Shown here: in pieces, positions 1-8,549 of the stretch
Numbering within the stretch: position 1 is the first letter of the stretch
How the letters are laid out: every line of letters starts with the position of its first letter
Assembly (NCBI GenBank): GCA_016705695.1
Contig: JADJLA010000005.1
Coordinates: 62,001 to 126,000, forward strand
Reading direction: 5' to 3'
Length of the DNA stretch: 64,000 nucleotides
Source: Sphingobacteriaceae bacterium
GTDB lineage: Bacteria; Bacteroidota; Bacteroidia; B-17B0; Aurantibacillaceae
The notes under the pieces: model-generated
What the model was told of the DNA's origin: nothing
What the model saw: the letters and a program-made list of their open reading frames with translations, nothing else
Databases searched by the model: none
Made by a program: the position numbers and the translations under genes

Positions 1-1916
1 AAATAGGCAGTAAGACTTTTTTCTTGTTCGGCTATTGTTAAGCGAGAGAATTCGCAAAGCAATTCTTTAAGAGGTTTTTCTTTTAATTTTTTCCCTTTTG
101 GCCCACCAAATTGATCAGGATAACCGTCGGTGAACATGTACACCATATCGTTTTTTTGTAAAGTAAATTCATGTTTGCTAAAATGTACGTGGTCTCTTGG
201 CGATCTACCTACCGGCATTTTATCCCCTTTAAGATCTATAGCAATGCCATTTCTTACAACTACAATGGCATTATTAGCGGCGGTATAATCTAAAGTGAGT
301 TTGGAAAAATTAAATTTACAAAACACAGCATCCATGCCATCTTTCATTTGATAGGCATCATTGTCTTTATCGCTTAGCGCGGAAATGATCTCTTGTCGCA
401 ACTGATCAATAATACTATTTGTGTCTTTTAAATTTCGTCCAACGATCAATTCATTTAAGTAACTAATTCCCAGTAAACTCATAAAGGCACCCGGAACACC
501 ATGGCCTGTACAATCGGCCAGCATAAAATAAAGATCCTTACCGGATCGTTGCGCCCAATAAAAATCTCCACTTACAATATCTTTTGGCTTATTTATAATA
601 AAGAATTCGGAAATACTTTCTTTAATATAAACATGCGAGGTTAAAAGCGCCTTTTGAATTCGTTGCGCATATAAAATGCTATCGGTAATATTTTTGTTCT
701 TATCAAAGAGTTCATTCTTTTGCAAACTTACTTCTTTGTGTAAAGTTTGCAGTTCAATATTTGCTTTGCGTTTATTGATGAATGCGTATACAGCAAACCC
801 CAGCGCGATCAATATTAACGCACAACCAATGATGGCAAAGATCAACAGCTGTCCTTTACGTTCATTTTCAGCTTCGCTTACTGTTTTTTCAGAATTCAAT
901 TTCTCTATCTGCGCCAACTTCTTTTGGTCTTCATATTTTTTTTCAAGTTCACGAGCAATTTTATTGGTCTCGGCATCATTGATGGAGTCGTTTAGTTTTG
1001 AATACTCAACATGATAAAAGAGGGCTTTTTCATAATTCTTTTTTGCGTTGTAAACCTCGTACAGTTTAAGGTTTGCAGCTATTTGCGAGTTCATTAATGA
1101 GCCTTCTTTTGCATATTTTAAGCATTTAAGAAGTAAGGGTTCGGCTTCATTGTATTTACCGGCATCAACAAACATTTCGCCCATATCCGTTGAAAAACCA
1201 TAGTAATAGTAATCTGAGTTTAATTCCTTAGCTATTGCAATAGCTTTTAAACTTTCTTTTTCCGAAAGGTCGTATTGTTTGAGGGCTCTATACCCACGTG
1301 CTTTCCCCGCATGAACGAAAGCCCTTAGTTCTATATTGATCTTTGGTTGTGTTAATGAAAGATCGAAGTAGTACAAGGCAGAATCCACTTTCATAAAATC
1401 TAAATACATATTACCAATATGAAGATAATCGTTGTAGAAATTATATTTAAGCTCTTTACTTAATTTAAGGGCCTCAAATAAATAATGTCTTCCATTAATA
1501 AAATCCTTTAATGTTATGTGCGTATTACCTTCATTAGCGTAGATAACACTTAGCGCTTGCTGATCATTCAATTCTTCAGCAATGGTTCGTGCTTCGGTAT
1601 AGCATTCAAGCGCTGTTTTGTAATCGGCTTTGTCTTGGTAAATGGTGCCAATGATATTTAACGCGTTCACTATCCCACGTTTATAAATTTGCTTTCGGGC
1701 TAAATTCAAACCCATTTTTGCTATCACAAGTCCACTGTCAAGATCGGTGTAACTATATTCAAAGCCAAGACCCGACAAAAGTCTTGACTTCACTGTATCC
1801 TCATCGCTTTTAAGAGGAATGATTTTTCTTATGCTATCTATATATCTGAAATTTTGCCCGTGAAAAAGAATAGAGGAGCACAAAAAAGTGATGATAAGCA
1901 GATGTTTGTTTTTCAC
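1..1916 (-). CDS. TPR-repeat SpoIIE/PP2C-family protein phosphatase, 3' end cut by window edge
   Basis: Membrane-bound Ser/Thr phosphatase of the SpoIIE (PPM/PP2C) class. The start is a GTG, because an in-frame stop lies just upstream and no ATG is available. A signal peptide is followed by about 350 residues of TPR-like helical repeats, one membrane segment (near LLIFAIIGCALILIALGFAV), a short coiled coil, then the phosphatase domain. Visible catalytic motifs are SGDFYWA, ADCTGHGVPGAFMS and TDGYPDQFGG, which supply metal-binding aspartates. The last residues, including the usual C-terminal DD motif, lie outside the window. The architecture matches the two genes at 56902-61206, so it is a paralogue. 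The TPR part probably lies outside the cytoplasmic membrane and senses something unknown. Confidence 0.88.
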   Translation of the reverse strand, partial: MKNKHLLIITFLCSSILFHGQNFRYIDSIRKIIPLKSDEDTVKSRLLSGLGFEYSYTDLDSGLVIAKMGLNLARKQIYKRGIVNALNIIGTIYQDKADYKTALECYTEARTIAEELNDQQALSVIYANEGNTHITLKDFINGRHYLFEALKLSKELKYNFYNDYLHIGNMYLDFMKVDSALYYFDLSLTQPKINIELRAFVHAGKARGYRALKQYDLSEKESLKAIAIAKELNSDYYYYGFSTDMGEMFVDAGKYNEAEPLLLKCLKYAKEGSLMNSQIAANLKLYEVYNAKKNYEKALFYHVEYSKLNDSINDAETNKIARELEKKYEDQKKLAQIEKLNSEKTVSEAENERKGQLLIFAIIGCALILIALGFAVYAFINKRKANIELQTLHKEVSLQKNELFDKNKNITDSILYAQRIQKALLTSHVYIKESISEFFIINKPKDIVSGDFYWAQRSGKDLYFMLADCTGHGVPGAFMSLLGISYLNELIVGRNLKDTNSIIDQLRQEIISALSDKDNDAYQMKDGMDAVFCKFNFSKLTLDYTAANNAIVVVRNGIAIDLKGDKMPVGRSPRDHVHFSKHEFTLQKNDMVYMFTDGYPDQFGGPKGKKLKEKPLKELLCEFSRLTIAEQEKSLTAY

Positions 1917-1986
1917 AAAGTAAATTTAGCAATAAAAACCAATACAATAATGGTTGCTAGAAATTTTACTGGGATGGTGCGTTAGA

Positions 1987-2727
1987 TCAATTCTTGATCA
2001 CGATCTTACGAGAGTAACTCGATTCGTTACTCATTTTAAAATCTTTGTTATCTATTTTTATGGCGTGTGAATTCTCCATGATCAAAGTAATGATGGCATT
2101 TGTGGAAGTGCTCATACTGCTAAGATCAGTCGAACTAAAAGTTAATGTATCTGATCCTAAACCCAAAGCTTTTGTTGTAACATTTGGAATTGGTAAACCA
2201 TCAGAAATAAGAACCGAGGCACCTGTAATATAATTAAGATCGTAAATAGAAAAAGTAAAACCAATACCTTTGCTAATGGTGTCTGGCCAGTTTGTCATGG
2301 TGCCGTATTGTGGTTTCTCTTTTAAATTTTTGTAAGTAAAAGAAGGTATTGTTGAAGCGCCATTTACTGTCCAACTAACCGGACTTAATACAACACTCGA
2401 AAGATTAGTGTAATAATAAGGAGCTCCTGAATAGGTAAGTGTATCATCATTAAAATACACACTACTAACCGTTATTGAATTTGCAACAGAAGGAACTGTT
2501 ACCACCGTACTGCTAAAAAATGCGCTCACACGATTTGAAATGCTTGTGCTTATTGCGGCCCCTGTTACTGTATAAGAACCGGCTTTAAAAATTCCACTAA
2601 ATGTTGTTGCATAACTTGGCAAGCAATTACTGCATCCGGTATTTGGATCAATAGGGACTTCCTGTTCCTGTTTTTTACATGCAATTAAAACAAATACACA
2701 AAGAAGAATATAAAGTGAATTTCTCAA
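1987..2727 (-). CDS. hypothetical lipoprotein
   Basis: Unrecognised secreted protein of about 246 residues. The TTG start at 2727 is chosen because an upstream in-frame TTG lies inside a TATCTTTG promoter box. From 2727 the protein begins with a compact lipoprotein signal ending in VLIACKKQ, with the lipidated Cys near residue 17. The mature part is rich in Ser, Thr and Val and looks like a beta-sandwich. A Cys-x-x-Cys (GCSNC) lies soon after the lipobox. It could be an adhesin-like or matrix lipoprotein, but the sequence does not show a function. Confidence 0.75.
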   Translation of the reverse strand: MRNSLYILLCVFVLIACKKQEQEVPIDPNTGCSNCLPSYATTFSGIFKAGSYTVTGAAISTSISNRVSAFFSSTVVTVPSVANSITVSSVYFNDDTLTYSGAPYYYTNLSSVVLSPVSWTVNGASTIPSFTYKNLKEKPQYGTMTNWPDTISKGIGFTFSIYDLNYITGASVLISDGLPIPNVTTKALGLGSDTLTFSSTDLSSMSTSTNAIITLIMENSHAIKIDNKDFKMSNESSYSRKIVIKN

Positions 2728-2733
2728 GGAAAA

Positions 2734-2741
2734 CAAAGATA
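2734..2741 (-). promoter_or_regulatory. predicted -7 promoter box (TATCTTTG) for the lipoprotein gene
   Basis: This matches the Bacteroidota -7 consensus TAnnTTTG and lies 6 nt before the TTG start at 2727, so the transcript would be nearly leaderless. I see no clear TTG element at -33. Confidence 0.5.
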
Positions 2742-2821
2742 CAACATTTCGAGTACGTGTTCGCCCACCGCTTCAGCCTAACAAAAACTCATCTTAAGCT
2801 AAAGCATAAATCACATTGGTA

Positions 2822-4423
2822 TTATCGCTTCTGTTCTAATAGACGTTTTGCCTCATTTACATCAATACGCTCGCCGTTTTTAAAGGCTACGATAAAGCAA
2901 TCTTTAAAGCCATTTTCGCGTAATATAGCTTGATGCGCGCTTGCTTCACTCATAGATGCGAAATTGCCTGAAGTGTATTTATAAGTGGTTTTTACCTTGT
3001 AATAAGCTCCATTTTTAATATCAGCAAAACGTTTTTCTTTCAAATTTAAAGCGGTTTCACTACTTGCAAATTGTACTTTAAACGCAATGTCTTGTTTAGT
3101 TTCGTCTTTTGTTTTATTAAGTTTTTCTATCTCCGCTTTAGCCGCTGCTATTGAATCGGTTTTAAATTTAAAACGTGCTGCATTTATTTTCGAAAGCGAA
3201 TCGTTGATCTCTTTTGTTCTTTGAGCAGGACTTTTTACATTGGCAGTTTTTGTTTCCGTTGCTTTTACAAATTTCGAACTATCAATAACTCCAATGATCC
3301 CTGTATTAAGATCTTTTTCATGATAGATGGTTGAATCAGGCGAGATTTTTCCTCCGGCCTTTACTGTTTTTGTAGAATCTTTTTTTATGCTTGCTGAGCT
3401 TGCCGAAGTATCCTCTTCTATTGGCTCTTCGTCCTCTTCATCTTTTGCTTTTTCTCCAATATAATGCCCTGCTTTTAAATTTTCATTTTCAAGCGGCGTT
3501 TGATTTTCAATATCATCATTATATTCTTTTTTGTTGCCTTCTAATTCGTCTTTGTATTTTCTTAGGCCTCTAAAAATGGATTTTGAGATATAATCCTGAC
3601 CTTTTTCGCTCGCCAAAAACTCTTCTTCCAAGGGATTGGTGAGATAGCCAATTTCTGTTAAAATACTGGGCATGGCTGTTCTCCAAAGCACCCAAATGCT
3701 CTGGCGATGCACGCCTTTATCAACTCTTCCTGCTTTGCTCTTGTATTCTGCTTGTATTTTTAAGCCAAGATTAGCACTTTGTATCACGTAAGCACTGGTA
3801 TAATTGCTCATGATGATATAACTCTCTTCGCTATCCGGATCAAAGCCCTCGTATTTTTTCTCGTAATCATCCTCTAAATAAATTACGGAGTTCTCACGTG
3901 TAGCAACTTTCATTTTTCCTTCTTCGTTCTTTAAACCCATTACGTAGGTCTCCGAACCAAAGGGAAGAGGATTGGTTGTTTCTACCGGAACATATTTTCC
4001 TTTTTTGTTCTTGCGCATTTTAACACGCATCTTTTTTGTCTTAGGATCTCTGTATTTTACAACCTTTCCGGCCGCATTACAATGGATAGAAATGAACAGA
4101 TCGGCTTTGGCTTTATTGGCAATTTGTGCTCTGTCTTCAAGGTCAACAAACACATCGGTAGTGCGGGTATAAATTACCTTCACATCTTTCATATTCTCTT
4201 CAATAAGCTTACCCAATTTAAGGGCTACGCTTAGCGAAACATCTTTTTCCTTTGAAGAAACACCATTACATCCGGGGTCTTTACCCCCATGTCCGGCATC
4301 GATCACAATTGTTTTTATAGTGCCCACTTTGCCTTTGCCATTACCCGGTTTAAATGCAAAAACCGCAACTAGCGCAAGAGATAGTAACAGGGTAAATTTG
4401 ATATTTTTAACCTTTATGGTCAC
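2822..4423 (-). CDS. N-acetylmuramoyl-L-alanine amidase (Amidase_3) with C-terminal SPOR-like region
   Basis: Periplasmic zinc amidase that cleaves the bond between muramic acid and the stem peptide, used in cell separation and wall turnover. A GTG start gives an N-terminal hydrophobic export signal. The Amidase_3 fold covers about residues 35-290, with likely zinc ligands His45 (IDAGHGG), Glu59 and His116 (SIHCN) and catalytic Glu259 (LTEIGYL). The domain carries a Lys-rich insertion of about 60 residues after SIHCN. A charged linker of about 150 residues leads to a C-terminal SPOR-like segment (from about residue 448) that may bind denuded peptidoglycan. It is transcribed divergently from lptD, an envelope-gene pairing I recall from other Bacteroidota. 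Confidence 0.9.
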   Translation of the reverse strand: MTIKVKNIKFTLLLSLALVAVFAFKPGNGKGKVGTIKTIVIDAGHGGKDPGCNGVSSKEKDVSLSVALKLGKLIEENMKDVKVIYTRTTDVFVDLEDRAQIANKAKADLFISIHCNAAGKVVKYRDPKTKKMRVKMRKNKKGKYVPVETTNPLPFGSETYVMGLKNEEGKMKVATRENSVIYLEDDYEKKYEGFDPDSEESYIIMSNYTSAYVIQSANLGLKIQAEYKSKAGRVDKGVHRQSIWVLWRTAMPSILTEIGYLTNPLEEEFLASEKGQDYISKSIFRGLRKYKDELEGNKKEYNDDIENQTPLENENLKAGHYIGEKAKDEEDEEPIEEDTSASSASIKKDSTKTVKAGGKISPDSTIYHEKDLNTGIIGVIDSSKFVKATETKTANVKSPAQRTKEINDSLSKINAARFKFKTDSIAAAKAEIEKLNKTKDETKQDIAFKVQFASSETALNLKEKRFADIKNGAYYKVKTTYKYTSGNFASMSEASAHQAILRENGFKDCFIVAFKNGERIDVNEAKRLLEQKR

Positions 4424-4453
4424 AATTAGTGGTCCGTTTGTCGTTTAGGTTTG

Positions 4454-4461
4454 TAGCTTTG
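4454..4461 (+). promoter_or_regulatory. predicted -7 promoter box (TAGCTTTG) for lptD
   Basis: A TAnnTTTG match in the 66-nt gap between the amidase and lptD. It would give a leader of roughly 20 nt before the TTG start at 4490. A TTG sits 13 nt upstream, closer than the usual 17-23. Confidence 0.4.
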
Positions 4462-4489
4462 TAAGTCTAGTAAAAATAGAGCCTTTCCC

Positions 4490-7048
4490 TTGAAGCTGAC
4501 CAGACATAACATATTAGTTTTCTTATGGTTCGTGTTAATATCTTATAACGCCATTTACGCGCAAAGTAACACCAAGGATACCATCATAAAACCCGCTATT
4601 GATACGCTTTCGGGTTCAGAAATGCTGAATTCGAAGATCGATTACAAAGCCAAGGATTCTATTGTTTATCTCGCGCCAAGAAAAGTAGCCATTTTGTATG
4701 GCGAAGCTAATGTGGTTTATGAAAGCATGAATATTACGGCGAGCGCTATTGAGATAGATCATATAAGCAATATTATTACTGCTTATGGAATGCCTGATAG
4801 TACGGGTAAAATAGCGGGCACGCCAGTTTTTAAAGATAATGATCAGGAAATGAAAGCGGAAAAGATCATGTACAATTTAAAAACGCGAAAGGGAAAAATA
4901 TTTAATGCACTTACAAAACAAGGAGAAATGTTGGTGTTTGGAAATGAGATAAAAAAAGACAGCAACGATGTGATATACATGAAGAATATGAAATGTATCC
5001 CTTGCGAACATGCCGATTCGCGTACTGTTTTTAGAGCTACACGCGCAAAAGTCATTCCCGGCGATAAAATTGTTACCGGCCCAATGTATTTGGAGATTGG
5101 CGGCGTTCCAACACCATTAGGCTTACCTTTCGGTTTTTTTCCGAATACTAAAAAGCAACATAACGGAATTTTATTACCCTTTTACGGAAATAGCCCAACA
5201 CAAGGCTTCTTTTTAAAAGATGGGGGATTTTATATTGGAATAAACGATATGACCGATATGACCATTCGCGGCGATATTTATTCGAACGGAAGTTGGGGTT
5301 TGCGAACTACCAATAATTACAATGTACTTTACAAAGCAGTTGGTGCCATCAATTTAGGGTTTAGTCAATTCAATGTGGGCGATAAGGATCTGGCACCATT
5401 GGGCTCAAGTAAATTCAGTAAGCAACAATCTTATAGTGTAGCTTGGCAACATAGGCAGGATAATAAAAATAATCCAAAAGTAAATTTTGGGGCTAATGTA
5501 AATTACCAAAATCAATTGTATAATAAATTCAATGCCTTGAATACAGGCCAATATCTTCAAAATACATTTCAATCCAATATAAATTTCAGTCGTGCATTTA
5601 AAGTAGGATCATTAGCTTTGAATGCAACGCATAGTCAAAACACAAACACCAAACAAGTTGATATTTCTTTCCCTCAATTAACTTTCAATGTAAATCGTTT
5701 TTATCCTTTTAAGCGCGAGAATGCCGTAAAGCAAACGGTGATCGATAAGATAGGCGTGAATTATTTGTTTGAGGCACGCAATACCCTGAGCGGATACGAT
5801 TCAACCATTTTTAGAGGGAACATTGATGAGAAAATGAAATATGGTATCAAGCACAGTTTGCCGATCTCAACCAATTTTAGTATGCTCAAATATATCACTG
5901 TTACACCGGCGATAAATTTAAGCTCTGTGATGTACACAAGTTCTATTCGAAAAGAACATTTACTTACGGCAACCCTTAAAGATAGTTTAGCAGATAGAGC
6001 GATCAAAGGTTTTGTGGGTGGCTACGATGCAAATTTTTCTACGGCATTAAATACAAAAGTGTTTTTTGATTATATGTTCAAAACCAAAAAACTAAAGCAA
6101 ATACGACACTTAATGATCCCAACACTTACCTATGTTTACCGGCCTGACTTAGGCGAAGAGCAATATGGTTTCTGGAAAAAAATTAACACCGATACATTAA
6201 CTAACGGAAGAACTTTGAGGTATAGCATTTTTGAAAAATCATTATTTGGCGGCCCGGGAATTGGCGAGCAAAATACAGTTAATATGAATTTGAGTAATAA
6301 TATTGAAGCAAAACTTAAACAAGTGAATGATACTGGAGTAACCTACAAGAAGGTAATGTTGTTGCAAAATTTGGGCATAACAGGCTCTTATAATTTTGCA
6401 GCGGATAGTTTTCAAATGAGTCAGATTGGCGTAAGCGCACGTAATAAATTATTTAAATATTTTGATGTGCTGGTTGGCTCAACGTTTGATCCTTACGGGT
6501 ATGATAAAACTACGCAGCGTAGAGTGAAAGAATATGCGCAAAATTACAATGGAAAATTGGTGCGGTTCTTAACAGCTAATTTAGCTGTGAATGCTACGTT
6601 TGGCAGTAATGATATAGAGGCGAGAAAAAAAGCAAAACTATCACCGGATCTTACCAATGGTGCCGAACGTGGCGCTAAGAAAGAAGGAGAAAAAGAAGAG
6701 GCCTTACCTTGGAATTTAAGTGTGTATTATAATTATAACATCACGCCCGATCTAACCGATCCAAATAACAATTCAAAATTTAAAACCACACAAGCTTTAA
6801 CGTTTAGTGGTGATATATCTCCAACCAAATATTGGAAGGTAGGAATAACAAGCGGTTATGATTTTATGGCAAAGGGTTTAAGTTATACAAGCTTGGATAT
6901 TTACCGCGATCTTAAATGTTGGGAAGCGCGAATTGGTTGGGTGCCTTTTGGTTTTAGAAAAAGTTATAATATTACCATCAATTTAAAAACAGGAATGTTG
7001 AGCGACTTAAAAGTACCTCGTCAACGTCAATGGTATGATAATTTTTAA
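4490..7048 (+). CDS. lptD: LPS-assembly outer-membrane protein LptD
   Basis: Outer-membrane translocon that inserts lipopolysaccharide into the outer leaflet. The 852-residue protein starts at TTG; no in-frame ATG fits, and the export signal (FLWFVLISYNAIYAQ) follows at once. Residues of about 60-220 form the OstA/LptA-like jellyroll (APRKVAILYGEANVVYES and following). The rest is a long beta-barrel with alternating aromatic strands, ending near KVPRQRQWYDNF. GGVPTPLGLPFGFFP is a hallmark of the Bacteroidota LptD family. It is followed 3 bp later by a DinB-like gene, so the two may be co-transcribed. Confidence 0.88.
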   Translation: MKLTRHNILVFLWFVLISYNAIYAQSNTKDTIIKPAIDTLSGSEMLNSKIDYKAKDSIVYLAPRKVAILYGEANVVYESMNITASAIEIDHISNIITAYGMPDSTGKIAGTPVFKDNDQEMKAEKIMYNLKTRKGKIFNALTKQGEMLVFGNEIKKDSNDVIYMKNMKCIPCEHADSRTVFRATRAKVIPGDKIVTGPMYLEIGGVPTPLGLPFGFFPNTKKQHNGILLPFYGNSPTQGFFLKDGGFYIGINDMTDMTIRGDIYSNGSWGLRTTNNYNVLYKAVGAINLGFSQFNVGDKDLAPLGSSKFSKQQSYSVAWQHRQDNKNNPKVNFGANVNYQNQLYNKFNALNTGQYLQNTFQSNINFSRAFKVGSLALNATHSQNTNTKQVDISFPQLTFNVNRFYPFKRENAVKQTVIDKIGVNYLFEARNTLSGYDSTIFRGNIDEKMKYGIKHSLPISTNFSMLKYITVTPAINLSSVMYTSSIRKEHLLTATLKDSLADRAIKGFVGGYDANFSTALNTKVFFDYMFKTKKLKQIRHLMIPTLTYVYRPDLGEEQYGFWKKINTDTLTNGRTLRYSIFEKSLFGGPGIGEQNTVNMNLSNNIEAKLKQVNDTGVTYKKVMLLQNLGITGSYNFAADSFQMSQIGVSARNKLFKYFDVLVGSTFDPYGYDKTTQRRVKEYAQNYNGKLVRFLTANLAVNATFGSNDIEARKKAKLSPDLTNGAERGAKKEGEKEEALPWNLSVYYNYNITPDLTDPNNNSKFKTTQALTFSGDISPTKYWKVGITSGYDFMAKGLSYTSLDIYRDLKCWEARIGWVPFGFRKSYNITINLKTGMLSDLKVPRQRQWYDNF

Positions 7049-7051
7049 ACT

Positions 7052-7633
7052 ATGGAAACAAATTATTTAGCAAGCGCCATAAAACAGTTTGAATATTACA
7101 AACTCCTTGGTGAAAAAGCGATGCAACAATTGGGCGATGAACAATTGTTTGCTGTTCCTTCTGCAGAGAGTAATAGCATTCCCGTTATTGTTCAACATTT
7201 ATCGGGTAATATGGTATCGCGGTGGACCGATCTTTTAACCAGTGATGGAGAAAAAGAATGGCGAAAACGCGATGAGGAATTTGAAAAAGTGATCAAGTCG
7301 AGGGCTGAACTTATGAAGGTATGGGACAAAGGATGGGATGTTCTTTTTGCAACACTTAAAAGTTTAAGCAACGATGATCTTGGAAAAATAATTTATATAC
7401 GTAATCAAGGATGCACTGCGCAAGATGCTATCAATCGACAATTGGCGCATTATCCATATCATGTAGGGCAAATGGTTTTTCTTGCAAAATTACTAGTAAG
7501 CAAGCAATGGCAATCACTTTCAATTCCGAAAAATCAATCGAAGGAATACAATAGCGATAAATTTTCAAAGGATAAGTCTATCCAACATTTTACAGATGAA
7601 ATTCTTAAGAAAGATAAAAAGGACGATAAATAA
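7052..7633 (+). CDS. DinB-like / DUF1572 family protein
   Basis: Small soluble protein of 193 residues, probably a four-helix bundle of the DinB/DUF1572 superfamily. Members often bind a metal through spaced histidines; here candidates are His in VQHLSGNM (near 50) and LAHYPYHVGQM (near 132-137). The substrate is unknown. Some superfamily members act in low-molecular-weight thiol metabolism. It starts 3 bp after lptD stops, which suggests one transcript. The C-terminus is Lys/Asp-rich and probably disordered. Confidence 0.8.
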   Translation: METNYLASAIKQFEYYKLLGEKAMQQLGDEQLFAVPSAESNSIPVIVQHLSGNMVSRWTDLLTSDGEKEWRKRDEEFEKVIKSRAELMKVWDKGWDVLFATLKSLSNDDLGKIIYIRNQGCTAQDAINRQLAHYPYHVGQMVFLAKLLVSKQWQSLSIPKNQSKEYNSDKFSKDKSIQHFTDEILKKDKKDDK

Positions 7634-7664
7634 AAAAAGCCTGTCGAACGACAAGCTTTCTTTT
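7632..7664. terminator. bidirectional intrinsic terminator
   Basis: Stem AGCCTGTC / GACAAGCT around loop GAAC, with an A-tract on the left and a T-tract on the right. It lies between two convergent genes and can serve both. On the minus strand one apparent mismatch becomes a G-U pair. Confidence 0.8.
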
Positions 7665-7680
7665 GTATTAGAAATTATTT

Positions 7681-8298
7681 TTACTCAACTCTTTTTATAG
7701 TACAGCCAATAGATTTTGTTTCTTGCATTTTTGGTGTTTCACCTTTTGCAACAGCCGCTAAGGCATCTTTTAAATAAGGAGCTTTTACAGCAGCAGCATC
7801 TTTTACGTTATCGTCAATTGCACCTTTATAGGTTAAACCTTTTGCGTTAAATAAAAAACATTGTGGCGTACGTGTTGCGCCAAAGGCATCAGCCACAGCG
7901 CTTTTTTCGTCAACTACATAGGCACACTTTAATCCTTGAGCGGTATAATATTTACTCATTTCATCAAAGCTGTCTGCTTCGGTGCGTTGAGCTTCGTTAC
8001 TATTTATAATAACACAACCAATCCCATTTTTTAAACAATAATCAGAATATTCTTTGATACGTTTTTCGCTCAGCTTTACATAAGGACAAGTATTGCAGCT
8101 AAAAATAACAAGTAATCCTTTAGCAGTTTTACTTTCTGCCAAAGAAACTGTTTTACCTGAAACGTCTTTCATTTTTGCATCAGCCATTGGCAAAGCAGCG
8201 TTCAAGGTAAGTTCAGCGCCTGGTCCGGAGCCAATAAATGAGAACAAGGTTACCATTACAGCAACCAAAGCAGGATAAATAAATAGTTTTTTGCTCAT
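7681..8298 (-). CDS. secreted thioredoxin-fold (AhpC/TSA-like) protein
   Basis: Exported redox protein of about 205 residues. The start at 8298 is chosen because MSKKLFIYPALVAVMVTLFSF is a good signal peptide; a longer reading from 8343 adds a charged extension. The thioredoxin fold has the CxxC site FSCNTCPYVK and the cis-proline region TRTPQCF. This resembles the thioredoxin-like proteins common in Bacteroidota that may reduce periplasmic substrates. The partner is unknown. It is a single-gene unit ending at the shared terminator at 7632-7664. Confidence 0.82.
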   Translation of the reverse strand: MSKKLFIYPALVAVMVTLFSFIGSGPGAELTLNAALPMADAKMKDVSGKTVSLAESKTAKGLLVIFSCNTCPYVKLSEKRIKEYSDYCLKNGIGCVIINSNEAQRTEADSFDEMSKYYTAQGLKCAYVVDEKSAVADAFGATRTPQCFLFNAKGLTYKGAIDDNVKDAAAVKAPYLKDALAAVAKGETPKMQETKSIGCTIKRVE

Positions 8299-8424
8299 GT
8301 TTTGTTTTTTTGATTTAAGGTATTCGAGAATCTTTGATTTCATATTATCAAAGTTAATGTATGCAAGGCAAATACCATATTATTTAACACAATTGTATTC
8401 GTTTTTATTCATAAAATCGACCTT

Positions 8425-8518
8425 TGTTAACAGTAAAAGTAACTTTTATGCGCTCTAGCATTATGCTATAAAGCAATTAAGAAGTTAATGTTAACAGTCT
8501 CTTCACTTTTAACGCCTC
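8425..8518. repeat. twin TGTTAACAGT sites upstream of the AsmA-like gene
   Basis: TGTTAACAGT occurs at 8425-8434 and again at 8489-8498, 64 nt apart. Each copy is followed after 6-7 nt by ACTTTTA and then a pyrimidine-rich CTC. They lie in the 250-nt gap between divergent genes. GTTAAC is itself a palindrome, so a pair of operators is possible, but nothing proves it. Confidence 0.4.
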
Positions 8519-8549
8519 TTAACAGGCATTTTTTGGCAAATTTACCTTA

